A stretch of 64,000 bases of DNA from Mannheimia granulomatis (GTDB lineage: Bacteria; Pseudomonadota; Gammaproteobacteria; Enterobacterales; Pasteurellaceae), in NCBI RefSeq assembly GCF_011455695.1, contig NZ_CP015030.1:2035716-2099715 (forward strand), given 5' to 3'. This document shows positions 9,425 to 17,795 of the stretch, piece by piece (positions within the stretch are counted from its first letter, which is position 1; each line of letters begins with the position of its first letter). The notes under the pieces were generated by a model that worked only from the letters and a program-made list of their open reading frames with translations, did not search any database and was not told the origin of the DNA. Made by a program: the position numbers and the translations under genes.

Positions 9425-9440
9425 TGTGAGATAGGTCTCA
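9425..9440. promoter_or_regulatory. Candidate CRP site upstream of the nan operon
   Basis: TGTGA at 9425-9429, six bases, then TCTCA at 9436-9440, differing from the CRP core TGTGA-N6-TCACA at one position. It lies between nanE and the tRNA-Sec gene. Sialic acid operons are commonly CRP-activated, so control of nan is the more likely role. Confidence 0.45.
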
Positions 9441-9481
9441 TTTTTTATAAAAAATAAGATATTAGTGCGAGTGAAAATGAA

Positions 9482-9507
9482 AAAAGCAGTTGGAAACAAC
9501 TGCTTTT
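9482..9507 (-). terminator. Terminator of the tRNA-Sec gene
   Basis: AAAAGCAGTTG (9482-9492) and CAACTGCTTTT (9497-9507) form an eleven-base-pair stem with loop GAAA. It lies seven bases beyond the 3' end of the minus-strand tRNA and runs into T residues on that strand. Confidence 0.85.
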
Positions 9508-9513
9508 AGTATG

Positions 9514-9608
9514 TGGCGGAAATGCATGGGAGTTGAACCCACCCGAGAACGCTGGCGTCCTCAACAGGATTTGAAATCCTGCCACCTCACCGGAGATGAC
9601 GCACTTCC
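9514..9608 (-). tRNA. selC: tRNA-Sec (UCA anticodon)
   Basis: A 95-base tRNA of the selenocysteine type. It has an eight-base-pair acceptor stem (GGAAGTGC with GCATTTCC), an encoded CCA end at 9514-9516, a long variable arm, and anticodon TCA (complement of 9572-9574). It reads UGA codons for selenocysteine, delivered by SelB. It is divergent from selA, which starts 67 bases away, so selC, selA and selB form one selenocysteine locus. No selenoprotein gene is in the window. Confidence 0.95.
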
Positions 9609-9675
9609 GAATGTCTGGCAATATTGTACTTTATTTATTAGAATTGTCCAAAATATTCTCTTAATAATAAATTTT

Positions 9676-11055
9676 ATGCAGCCATTATTCCGACAAATTC
9701 CTTCTCTCGACTTACTATTAAAAAAGCCACAAGCGGTCGAATTATGTAAAAATTTTGCATATTCTACGGTAGTAGAGCAGGCTCGATTATTGATTAACCA
9801 AGCTCGTCAACTTATTGCTGAACAGCAGGTTGTTCCCTCTTTTATTTGTGATGAAAATGAATTTTTCCGCAAATTGGAGCAAAAGCTTAAATCTTTAAGT
9901 TCGGTTGATATTAAAACGGTATTTAACTTAACCGGCACGGTGTTGCATACTAATTTAGGGCGAGGTTTGTGGTCGGAAAAAGCGATTGAAGCAGCAACTA
10001 ATGCAATGCGAAATAATGTAGCGTTGGAGTTTGATATTACAGAGGGCAAACGTTCACATCGTGATAATTTTATTTCCGAGTTAATACAGAAACTTACTGG
10101 GGCAGAAGCTGCTTGCGTGGTAAATAACAATGCGGCAGCGGTGTTGTTAATGTTGGCAACTTTTGCTCAAGGCAAAGAGGTAATTGTTTCCCGCGGCGAA
10201 TTGGTGGAAATTGGCGGGGCATTTCGCATTCCCGATATTATGGTTCAGGCAGGTTGTAAATTGGTGGAGGTTGGTACCACAAATCGCACGCATTTAAAAG
10301 ATTATCGCAGCGCGATCACCGAAAATACCGCCTTTTTAATGAAAGTTCACACCAGTAATTATCATATTGAGGGCTTTACCAGCTCAGTATCGGAAGAAGA
10401 ACTGGTGGCATTAGGCAAAGAGTTTAATTTGCCTGTGGTGAGCGATTTAGGTAGTGGTTCGCTTACTGATATGCAAGCCTTAAATCTACCTGCCGAACCA
10501 ATGGTGCAACAAAAAATGGCTGCTGGCGTGAGTTTGGTTTCCTTCTCGGGCGATAAATTATTAGGCGGTCCACAAGCCGGCATTATTGTAGGTAGCAAAG
10601 CGATGATTGAACAACTGCAACATCACCCGTTAAAGCGGGTACTTCGTTGTGATAAGGTGATTTTATCTGCCCTTGAGGCAACACTTCGCCACTATCTGTT
10701 TCCGGAAAAACTCACAAGTGCTCTACCAACATTGAACCTGCTTACTCAGTCGGTTGAGGTGTTACAAAATAAAGCAGAGCGGTTAAAAACGGCATTAAGC
10801 AAGCGGTTAAATTCCCACTATATTTTGCAAATTGAACCCAGCCTCGCCCAAATCGGCAGTGGAGCCTTACCGAAAGAAACTCTGCCTTCGGTAGCAGTAA
10901 CTATTTCCGCGGAAAAACAGAGTGATTTGATTGCTTTAGAGAAACAATTTAAAACCTTCCCAAGCCCGATTATCGGACGATTTGCTCAGCAGAAATTCTG
11001 GTTGGATTTAAGATCGGTGGCGGAGTTTGAAAAGTTGATTGAAATGTTGGGATGA
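9676..11055 (+). CDS. selA: L-seryl-tRNA(Sec) selenium transferase
   Basis: PLP enzyme that converts Ser-tRNA(Sec) to Sec-tRNA(Sec) with selenophosphate. The 459-residue length matches the family. The PLP lysine is K294 in [14 protein letters not shown]. Other signatures are [14 protein letters not shown] (residues 84-97) and [13 protein letters not shown]. The ATG at 9676 is chosen; an upstream in-frame extension would run back through the tRNA-Sec gene. A weak hairpin follows the stop, and selB begins 857 bases later, unlike the close selA-selB spacing usual in the family. Confidence 0.95.
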   Translation: MQPLFRQIPSLDLLLKKPQAVELCKNFAYSTVVEQARLLINQARQLIAEQQVVPSFICDENEFFRKLEQKLKSLSSVDIKTVFNLTGTVLHTNLGRGLWSEKAIEAATNAMRNNVALEFDITEGKRSHRDNFISELIQKLTGAEAACVVNNNAAAVLLMLATFAQGKEVIVSRGELVEIGGAFRIPDIMVQAGCKLVEVGTTNRTHLKDYRSAITENTAFLMKVHTSNYHIEGFTSSVSEEELVALGKEFNLPVVSDLGSGSLTDMQALNLPAEPMVQQKMAAGVSLVSFSGDKLLGGPQAGIIVGSKAMIEQLQHHPLKRVLRCDKVILSALEATLRHYLFPEKLTSALPTLNLLTQSVEVLQNKAERLKTALSKRLNSHYILQIEPSLAQIGSGALPKETLPSVAVTISAEKQSDLIALEKQFKTFPSPIIGRFAQQKFWLDLRSVAEFEKLIEMLG

Positions 11056-11060
11056 AAAAA

Positions 11061-11085
11061 GGGAGTATATTTGCTCCCTAATTTT
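11061..11085 (+). terminator. Probable terminator after selA
   Basis: GGGAG (11061-11065) pairs with CTCCC (11074-11078), extended by a preceding A-tract and following T-rich run. The stem is short. If functional it separates selA from the inserted genes and from selB. Confidence 0.5.
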
Positions 11086-11206
11086 TATTTATCGCCACAC
11101 TCAAAAATTTCGGCTTTAACTAAATAGCTATGAATATGCTGGCTATCCATAGTTTGATCTGGGCAATCAATCCCAGTAGCGCAGTATGCCACTTCAAGAG
11201 GTAGAT

Positions 11207-11551
11207 ATGAGTATAGATAAAGAGATTTTTTCAAAACAACTTGGTATAAACATAGCAAAATATAGACAGGCATTAGGATTAACACAAGAACAACTAGCCG
11301 AAAAATTAGATTTAGGTAATGAGGCTATATCAAGAATTGAGCGTGGAGTTGCAATACCTAGCTTAATGAGATTATTTGAGTTTTCTAAGGTTTTTCATTG
11401 TAATGTTGCAGATTTATTATCTGAAGGCACAACTAAAAAAGATGATATTGAATATATAGCCTTGTTATTGAAAGATCTTTCAGAAAATGATCGCCAATTT
11501 ACAATTAGAATGTTGGAACAATTAGTTGTTCATTTAAGAACCAAACCTTGA
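11207..11551 (+). CDS. XRE-family helix-turn-helix regulator
   Basis: A 114-residue DNA-binding protein. The Cro/CI-type helix-turn-helix spans about residues 10-65, with RQALGLTQEQLAEKLDLGNE and ISRIERGVAIPS as the two core helices. The C-terminal 40 residues are helical and probably dimerise. ATG at 11207 follows AAGAGGT. It lies between selA and selB together with a broken gene, so it may regulate that partner, for example as an antitoxin-like repressor. The partner's role is not established. Confidence 0.85.
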   Translation: MSIDKEIFSKQLGINIAKYRQALGLTQEQLAEKLDLGNEAISRIERGVAIPSLMRLFEFSKVFHCNVADLLSEGTTKKDDIEYIALLLKDLSENDRQFTIRMLEQLVVHLRTKP

Positions 11552-11606
11552 ACTTTATCCAAATAAGGCTAGAATGTTTATTATTCAATAAATAGAAGGG
11601 GAATGT

Positions 11607-11892
11607 ATGGATATTACTTTATCGCATAATTTTCTGGAAACAGATAAGCAAAAGCATTTCTATACCAGTGATGAGCTTGATTTACTCAATAAAAACCCGA
11701 TTATTGCTGAACAATTTTATGATGCAATAAAAAGCGAAGTCGATAAACTTTCCTACACAGCTGATGTTTATCGACTTCGCAAGCAAAAAAGGAATTCCCA
11801 TTTTAAATGGGAAGTATCAAGTAAAATTCCTGATAGGTCAGGAAAATGTCTATATTGTAGATTTTAAATCTGCTCGTCAAAACAGTTACTGA
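11607..11892 (+). pseudogene. Small gene with a frameshift at an A6 tract, possibly toxin-like
   Basis: The first frame encodes MDITLSHNFLETDKQKHFYT and continues to residue 61, then reaches AAAAAA (11785-11790). Read on, it ends in an unrelated tail at 11867. Dropping one A would continue as KGIPILNGKYQVKFLIGQEN and end at TGA 11890-11892, giving about 95 residues. The second-frame end (VKFLIGQENVYIVDFKSARQ) has the alternating strand pattern of RelE/ParE-type toxins, but the N-terminal half does not clearly fit. GAAGGGGAATGT precedes the ATG. It follows xre by 55 bases and selB starts 20 bases later. A sequencing error in the A-run is possible. Confidence 0.5.
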
Positions 11893-11912
11893 TTTTCACA
11901 CAAGGACTTCTC

Positions 11913-13760
11913 ATGATCATCTGCACCGCAGGCCATGTCGATCACGGCAAAACCTCTCTTTTAAAAGCCTTAACAGGTAAAGATACAACTCACTTACCCG
12001 AAGAGCAAAAACGTGGGTTAACTATTGATTTGGGGTATGCTTATTTGCCTGTTGAAAATGATATTTTAGGGTTTATTGATGTGCCGGGGCATCAGCGTTT
12101 TTTATCGAATATGCTTGCGGGGCTTGGTGGGATTAATCACGCTTTGTTGGTGATTTCTGCTGAGGAAGGCATTAAACCTCAAACTGAAGAGCATTTGGAT
12201 ATTTTGCGTTTGCTGAATTTCCAACATATTATGGTGGTGATTACTAAAGCCGATCGGGTGGAAGAAGCTCAAATTTCACGATTAATTGAAAACATCAAAA
12301 GCCAATATTCATTTCTGGCAGACTCGAAAACGTTTATCACTTCAGCGAAAACAGCTCAAGGCATTGAGGAATTAAATGCTTATTTAATCGAGCTTAATCA
12401 ACAAAGTCATGCTATTCAAAAACCGTTCCGCTATGCAATTGACCGTGTATTTAATGTTAAAGGTGCAGGTTTAGTGGTAACCGGTACAACGGTTTCGGGG
12501 CAAGTAAGTGAAGGAGATGAACTGTTTTTATCGAATGGTAAAAAACTGAGAGTAAAAGCCATTCATGCACAAAACAGCCCTTCAAACACAGGCTATGCCG
12601 GACAGCGTTTGGCGTTAAATATTGCCAATGTGGAAAAAGAGGATATTCAGCGAGGCGATTGGGTTACCGGACTTGAGCCGAAATTTGCTACCGATCGAAT
12701 TACCGTTTTGCTTACGGCAAATCAGACGTTAAAAGAAAACAGTATTGTGCATATTTACCACTTTGCGTCTCATATCACCGGCAAATTGAATCTGCTTGAG
12801 GTAAAGCAAGCGGTCAAAAATCAGCAATATTTTGCAGAAGTGATTTTGGATGAAGCTTTGCATATCGCTGTGGGCGATAAACTTATTTTACGCAGTGGTG
12901 ATGACAGCCAAACTTTGGCCGGAGCTGAAGTGCTGGAAATCGATTCCCCGAAACGGCATAAACGTAGTGATGAGCGTTTGGCATTTGTAAAAAATTTGGC
13001 AAAAACAACCGCTTGCCATGATTTTACAGTACGAGTGAACTTGTGCTTACAAAACCGAGCGAAAGAATTGTCGGCACTTCAATGGTCTGAACAATGCTTT
13101 GCTGAAGATATTGCGGCGCTGGGTTTTAACACTTCCTCAAAATGGGTGTTTACTTCTGAGTTTAAAACGCAAGCTCAACAAAAAGTGTTAGAAAAAATGG
13201 CGGAATATCACGGGCAACACCAAGATCAAATAGGGGTAACCAAAGCCCGTTTATATCGCATTGCGTTACTGGATTTACCTGAAAATCTGGCAAATCAATT
13301 TATTGATGATTTAGTTGAGCAAAAACAACTTACCAATAGCCGTGGCTGGTTGCATTTGCCGGCTCATCGCATTGAATTTGATAAGGAAGAATTGCAACTT
13401 TGGCAGCAAATTCGACCGCTTTTTGAAGCGACAAACCAAGCTCTTTGGGTACGAGATATTGCAAGTTCATTATCTGTTGATGAAACAAAAATGCGAAATT
13501 TACTCTATAAAGCCGGGAAGCTGGGTTATTTGATTCCTATCGTAAGAGATAGATTTTTATTAATTGATCAGATAGAAGCCTTTGCTCAATTAATAAAATC
13601 GTTTATTCAAGAGAATGGCGCTATTTCGGTTAATCAGTTGCGAGATCAATTAAATTATGGACGAAAGCTTACGGTTCAGTTGATTGAGTATTTCGACCGT
13701 TCCGGTTTTTTAAGACGCAAAGGTGATGTGCATTTGTTGCGTGATAGTGAAACTTTTTAG
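11913..13760 (+). CDS. selB: Selenocysteine-specific elongation factor SelB
   Basis: GTPase that brings Sec-tRNA(Sec) to the ribosome at UGA codons followed by a SECIS hairpin. At 615 residues it matches E. coli SelB (about 614). The GTPase motifs are GHVDHGKTSL (residues 7-16), DVPGHQRF and TKAD. EF-Tu-like beta-barrels follow, then C-terminal winged-helix domains that bind the SECIS element. ATG at 11913 follows AAGGACTTCTC. Its upstream neighbour is the broken small gene, so its expression may depend on a promoter inside the inserted segment. Confidence 0.96.
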   Translation: MIICTAGHVDHGKTSLLKALTGKDTTHLPEEQKRGLTIDLGYAYLPVENDILGFIDVPGHQRFLSNMLAGLGGINHALLVISAEEGIKPQTEEHLDILRLLNFQHIMVVITKADRVEEAQISRLIENIKSQYSFLADSKTFITSAKTAQGIEELNAYLIELNQQSHAIQKPFRYAIDRVFNVKGAGLVVTGTTVSGQVSEGDELFLSNGKKLRVKAIHAQNSPSNTGYAGQRLALNIANVEKEDIQRGDWVTGLEPKFATDRITVLLTANQTLKENSIVHIYHFASHITGKLNLLEVKQAVKNQQYFAEVILDEALHIAVGDKLILRSGDDSQTLAGAEVLEIDSPKRHKRSDERLAFVKNLAKTTACHDFTVRVNLCLQNRAKELSALQWSEQCFAEDIAALGFNTSSKWVFTSEFKTQAQQKVLEKMAEYHGQHQDQIGVTKARLYRIALLDLPENLANQFIDDLVEQKQLTNSRGWLHLPAHRIEFDKEELQLWQQIRPLFEATNQALWVRDIASSLSVDETKMRNLLYKAGKLGYLIPIVRDRFLLIDQIEAFAQLIKSFIQENGAISVNQLRDQLNYGRKLTVQLIEYFDRSGFLRRKGDVHLLRDSETF

Positions 13761-13836
13761 CCATACTTATTTTGATTATAAAAAATAATTTTACTAATTA
13801 GAAAATCTATGCTAAAAACTTGGAGCTAAGAGGCAA

Positions 13837-13929
13837 ATGCAACTCAAAGAAGTTTCGTATCTCTTGTGGTGTTTTGGAGCAAAAGCTTATAAAACAATAA
13901 AATCATCCTTTTCTCATCCTTATGCTTAG
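13837..13929 (+). CDS. Candidate 30-residue leader peptide before the TAXI receptor
   Basis: Not recognised. ATG at 13837 has TAAGAGG four bases upstream, and the frame runs MQLKEVSYLLWCFGAKAYKT and ten more residues. Its TAG stop at 13927-13929 overlaps the ribosome-binding site (TTAGGAG) of the next gene, an arrangement that would couple their translation. The rest of the 178-base gap shows nothing else. It may also be a chance frame. Confidence 0.35.
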   Translation: MQLKEVSYLLWCFGAKAYKTIKSSFSHPYA

Positions 13930-13938
13930 GAGTTAAAA

Positions 13939-14901
13939 ATGAAAAAATTAGTTAAACTTTCTTTTCTTGCAAGCCTTGTGATGGGCAGTGCTTCTGTTCA
14001 GGCTTCTGAAACATTTGTGACTATTGGTACCGGTGGTCAAACAGGGGTTTATTATGTGGTAGGTCAATCTATTTGCCAATTAGTGAACCGTGATACTGCA
14101 AAAACAGGTGTGAAATGTAATGCGCCTTCAACCGGTGCTTCTGTGGCGAACTTAAATGCGATTGCTGCAAAAGAGATGGATATGGGGATCGCACAATCTG
14201 ACTGGCAATACCATGCATACAATGGTTCAAGCTCATTTGAAGGCAAGAAAAACGATAAAATCCGTGCAATTTTCTCACTTCATGCAGAACCGTTTACAGT
14301 AATGGCTCGTACTGATGCTAATATCAAATCATTCGATGACTTAAAAGCTAAACGCGTAAATGTGGGCGATCCGGGTTCAGGTACACGTGCAACAATGAAT
14401 GTGATTTTAGCTGCAAAAGGTTGGACGGATAAAGATTTTAAAGTAGCTTCTGAATTAAAACCGGCAGAAATGGCTTCTGTAATGTGTGATAACAACTTAG
14501 ATGCGATTACTTATAACGTAGGTCACCCAAACGGTGCGTTAAAAGAAGCTGCTGCGTCTTGTGATGCGAAGTTAGTACCGGTAACAGGCCCTGAAATTGA
14601 TAAATTAGTGGCTGATCACTCATATTATGCGAAAGCAACTATTCCGGGTGGTTTATACAAAGGTTCTGACGAACCAACAGAAACTTTCGGTGTATATGCA
14701 ACCTTAGTGACCTCTGCAGATGTTGATGCAGATAAAGTTTACACAGTAACGAAAGCGGTATTTGATAATTTTGACCGTTTTAAACGTTTACACCCTGCAT
14801 TTGAGCACTTAAAACAAGAAGAGATGATTAAGAATGCTCTTTCTGCTCCATTACATGAAGGGGCGGTACGTTACTATAAAGAGAAAGGTTGGATTAAATA
14901 A
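13939..14901 (+). CDS. TAXI-family TRAP transporter solute receptor
   Basis: Periplasmic substrate-binding protein of a TRAP transporter. The 320-residue precursor has a signal peptide ending MGSASVQA-S at about residue 22. The mature start (ETFVTIGTGGQTGVYYVVGQ) is the TAXI signature, and the GDPGSGTRATMNVILAA segment is typical. Substrates of most TAXI systems are unknown; glutamate and other dicarboxylates are known cases. ATG at 13939 follows TAGGAG. A terminator follows the gene, so the receptor can be made in excess over the permease gene downstream. Confidence 0.92.
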   Translation: MKKLVKLSFLASLVMGSASVQASETFVTIGTGGQTGVYYVVGQSICQLVNRDTAKTGVKCNAPSTGASVANLNAIAAKEMDMGIAQSDWQYHAYNGSSSFEGKKNDKIRAIFSLHAEPFTVMARTDANIKSFDDLKAKRVNVGDPGSGTRATMNVILAAKGWTDKDFKVASELKPAEMASVMCDNNLDAITYNVGHPNGALKEAAASCDAKLVPVTGPEIDKLVADHSYYAKATIPGGLYKGSDEPTETFGVYATLVTSADVDADKVYTVTKAVFDNFDRFKRLHPAFEHLKQEEMIKNALSAPLHEGAVRYYKEKGWIK

Positions 14902-14928
14902 TTTTTTATTCTCCTAACTTTATTCAAT

Positions 14929-14957
14929 CAGCACGTTTTTCAGCGTGCTGGTTTTTT
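14929..14957 (+). terminator. Terminator after the TAXI receptor gene
   Basis: CAGCACG (14929-14935) pairs with CGTGCTG (14944-14950), followed by a T6 tract. It lies 27 bases after the stop codon. Confidence 0.8.
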
Positions 14958-14968
14958 GCTTTTGGGGA

Positions 14969-15019
14969 ACTGTTGATAATTTATCAATTTTTACCTTTGA
15001 TTGATAACTTATCAACAGT
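14969..15019. promoter_or_regulatory. Double palindromic operator-like element before the TRAP permease gene
   Basis: Two copies of the 15-base palindrome TTGATAANTTATCAA lie at 14973-14987 and 15001-15015, centres 28 bases apart. Together with their flanks (ACTG... and ...CAGT) they also form one 20-base inverted repeat with an 11-base spacer. Each copy alone looks like a dimeric regulator site. The FNR motif TTGAT-N4-ATCAA is similar but has one base fewer in the spacer. Confidence 0.6.
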
Positions 15020-15030
15020 GTCTTAGACAT

Positions 15031-15088
15031 CAAGCGGTTCTTTTTTGAAAAAAATTTGCAAAATTTTATAAAATAATGACCGCTTGTA
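15031..15088. repeat. Paired uptake sequences upstream of the TRAP permease gene
   Basis: CAAGCGGT at 15031-15038 and ACCGCTTG at 15079-15086 face each other across AT-rich DNA containing AAATTTGCAAAATTTT. The pair ends about 20 bases before the permease start. Confidence 0.6.
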
Positions 15089-15106
15089 TTTTTTGAGGGA
15101 TCTTTT

Positions 15107-17746
15107 ATGTCAGTTGAATCTAAAGTTGATTATGATGACCTACAAGATATGGTTGCTTCCAATGATTCCGGTGGGCGAACACCATCGGGGCTTGCGAAAA
15201 AAACCATTATTTATGTCGCTATTCTTTGGTCTTTATTTCAAATTTACTATGCCTCGCCTATCCCGTTCGTATTACAAGAATGGCTAACTCACGCAGGCAT
15301 TAATTTAAATGTGGTGGTAGATGATACTAAAGCGCGTTCTATCCATCTGGCATTTGCGATGTTCTTAGCGTTTTTATCTTATCCTGCTTTTGCAACTTCA
15401 CCTAAACACCGAATTCCACGAATTGACTGGATTTTTGCGTTTGTAGGGGCGTTTTTGGCACTGTACTATCTTTTCTTCTATGAAGGATTGGTTAAACGCT
15501 TTGGTGCCCCAAATCTGCAAGATATTATTGCTGGCTGTGCAGGTGTGTTGTTGGTACTTGAAGCTACCCGTCGCAGCCTTGGTTTACCTTTGGTGGTGAT
15601 TGCGATTGTATTCCTAATTTATAACTATTTTGGACAATATTTACCGGCGGATTGGATTATCAGTCACCGTTCAGGCTCCTTATCGCAAATCATTAACCAA
15701 CAATGGATCACTACCGAAGGGGTGTTTGGTGTGGCCCTTGGGGTATCGACTAAATATGTATTCTTATTCGTCTTGTTTGGTGCATTACTAGATAAAGCCG
15801 GAGCTGGTAACTACTTTATTAAGACAGCTTTTGCTTATTTGGGGCACTTACGTGGAGGTCCGGCAAAAGCTGCTGTGGTTTCTTCTGCATTGACCGGCTT
15901 GATTTCCGGTTCATCTATTGCGAATGTTGTAACTACAGGGACTTTTACCATTCCTATGATGAAGCGTGTGGGCTTTACAAAAGAAAAAGCTGGAGCGGTA
16001 GAAGTTGCTTCATCGGTAAACGGTCAAATTATGCCACCAGTTATGGGGGCTGCGGCATTTTTAATGATCGAATATGTCAATATGCCGTATAGTCAGTTGA
16101 TTACTCACGCCTTCTTACCAGCATTGATTTCTTATATTGCATTGGTTTATATCGTGCATTTAGAAGCGTGTAAAATGAACTTACAAGGGTTGCCAAGAAC
16201 TGATCCGCCAAGCCCGATTTTAATTTTCTTATTAAGAACTGTTACTTCTATTTTAGTGGTAGTTGGCTTAGTGCTTGCAGTGAATTACGGATTGGGCTGG
16301 ATTCGTGTTGTGGCTCCTGACTATGCATTTACGATTGTTTGTGTACTGTTGACGGCATGGTATGTGTTGGCTATTCGCCGCGTAGCAAGCTTCCCTGATT
16401 TAGAGGCTGATGATCCAAATTCAGATATTGTGAAACTACCGTCAAGAAAACCGACTGTAAATGCAGGCTTACATTATTTAATTCCTGTGGTGGTTTTACT
16501 TTGGTGTTTAATGGTTGAAATGCTTTCTCCGGGGCTTTCTGCTTTCTGGGGAACGGTAACTTTAATTTTCATCCAATTAACTCAACGCCCATTGTTAAAT
16601 TTCTTCCGTAACGAGAGCATTACAAAAGAAATTATTAAACAAGGCGTGAAAGATGTGGTGGATAGTTTAGAAGCGGGTGGTCGTAATATGACCGGTATCG
16701 CTTTGGCAACTGCAACCGCAGGGGTGATTGTTGGGGTTGTTGCCTTAACCGGCTTTGGTGTTCAGCTTTCAAGCGTGATTGAATTCTTGTCGATGGGAAA
16801 CATTATATTAATGTTAATTCTCGTGGCAATATTCAGCTTGATTTTAGGTATGGGGTTACCTACTACTGCAAACTACATCGTGGTTTCTTCCTTGATGGCA
16901 ACGGTAATTGTGGAAGTCGGTCGCCAAAACGGTTTAATTGTACCGTTAATTGCTGTGCATTTATTCGTATTCTATTTCGGAATTATGGCAGATGTTACTC
17001 CACCTGTTGGTTTAGCCTCTTTCGCAGCCGCTGCTATTTCAGGGGGAAGCCCGATTAAAACCGGTATGGTGGCATTCTTATATAGTTTAAGAACGGCAAT
17101 TTTACCTTTCCTATTTATTTTTAATACGGATTTACTATTACTGGATCTTCGTTACCCAGGACAAGGGTGGGTTGTATTTATTACCGCCACGGTTGGTGTA
17201 TTGGCCTTTACCTCAGCGACAATGAATTACATCCTAACTAAAAATAAATGGTGGGAAACGGCATTATTGGTTATTGCTGCGTTTGCTTTATTCCGTCCGG
17301 GCTTCTTTATGGAGCGTATTTATCCGTCTGAACGTCATATTGAGCCGATTCATTTGAGTCAAGAGCTACAACAGGCGAAAGTAGGACAAAATATTACCTT
17401 AAAAGTCGAGGGCTTAAACCCTTATGGTAAAGAGATAGAGTTTTATGCTCAAATGCCTGTACCGGAAGGTAATACGGGTGAAGAACGTTTGAAAAATCTC
17501 GGTTTAACTTTACTTCAAACGGAAGAAAAAATTGAAGTAGACGGCGTTGAAACGCCAAAAGTGGTGATTGATATGGTAGAGATTGATTCACCGGCGGCAA
17601 AAGCAGGTTTAAACTGGGATCAAACCTTACTCTATGCAGCTGTTCCTCAGCCTGCACCAAGTAAAGAGTGGATTTTTATCCCGGCATTGTTAGCTGTATT
17701 TGGTATTGTGGCAAACCAACGCCGCAGAGTCAAAAAACAGCAGTAG
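15107..17746 (+). CDS. Fused TRAP transporter permease (DctQM, 4TM/12TM type)
   Basis: Inner-membrane permease partner of TAXI receptors, with the small (Q) and large (M) subunits fused in one 879-residue chain. Many hydrophobic segments span about residues 25-720. DctM signatures include GLISGSSIANVVTTGTFTIP and VNGQIMPPVMGAAAFL in the first repeat, and LGMGLPTTANYIVVSSLMA and DVTPPVGLASFAAAAISGG in the second. The last 150 residues are soluble with a short PDZ-like stretch (VEIDSPAAKAGLNWDQ), like the DUF3394 tail of such permeases. ATG at 15107 follows GAGGGA. Confidence 0.93.
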   Translation: MSVESKVDYDDLQDMVASNDSGGRTPSGLAKKTIIYVAILWSLFQIYYASPIPFVLQEWLTHAGINLNVVVDDTKARSIHLAFAMFLAFLSYPAFATSPKHRIPRIDWIFAFVGAFLALYYLFFYEGLVKRFGAPNLQDIIAGCAGVLLVLEATRRSLGLPLVVIAIVFLIYNYFGQYLPADWIISHRSGSLSQIINQQWITTEGVFGVALGVSTKYVFLFVLFGALLDKAGAGNYFIKTAFAYLGHLRGGPAKAAVVSSALTGLISGSSIANVVTTGTFTIPMMKRVGFTKEKAGAVEVASSVNGQIMPPVMGAAAFLMIEYVNMPYSQLITHAFLPALISYIALVYIVHLEACKMNLQGLPRTDPPSPILIFLLRTVTSILVVVGLVLAVNYGLGWIRVVAPDYAFTIVCVLLTAWYVLAIRRVASFPDLEADDPNSDIVKLPSRKPTVNAGLHYLIPVVVLLWCLMVEMLSPGLSAFWGTVTLIFIQLTQRPLLNFFRNESITKEIIKQGVKDVVDSLEAGGRNMTGIALATATAGVIVGVVALTGFGVQLSSVIEFLSMGNIILMLILVAIFSLILGMGLPTTANYIVVSSLMATVIVEVGRQNGLIVPLIAVHLFVFYFGIMADVTPPVGLASFAAAAISGGSPIKTGMVAFLYSLRTAILPFLFIFNTDLLLLDLRYPGQGWVVFITATVGVLAFTSATMNYILTKNKWWETALLVIAAFALFRPGFFMERIYPSERHIEPIHLSQELQQAKVGQNITLKVEGLNPYGKEIEFYAQMPVPEGNTGEERLKNLGLTLLQTEEKIEVDGVETPKVVIDMVEIDSPAAKAGLNWDQTLLYAAVPQPAPSKEWIFIPALLAVFGIVANQRRRVKKQQ

Positions 17747-17758
17747 TAGCTTAAATTA

Positions 17759-17784
17759 AGAGAACGCCTGCTTTGGCGTTCTCT
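17759..17784 (+). terminator. Hairpin between the TRAP permease and usp genes
   Basis: AGAGAACGCC (17759-17768) and GGCGTTCTCT (17775-17784) form a perfect ten-base-pair stem. It is followed by AAGGA of the usp ribosome-binding site and not by a T-tract. It is therefore more likely an mRNA-stability or attenuating element than a full terminator. Confidence 0.5.
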
Positions 17785-17795
17785 AAGGATTAACT

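Noticed and set aside
9490-9675. N-terminal extension of selA to an upstream start
   Set aside because: The extra residues would be the tRNA-Sec gene read as protein; family similarity begins at 9676.
14973-15015. FNR binding sites
   Set aside because: The halves TTGAT and ATCAA match, but the spacer is five bases and not four, and the full palindrome is longer. Kept as an unassigned operator pair.
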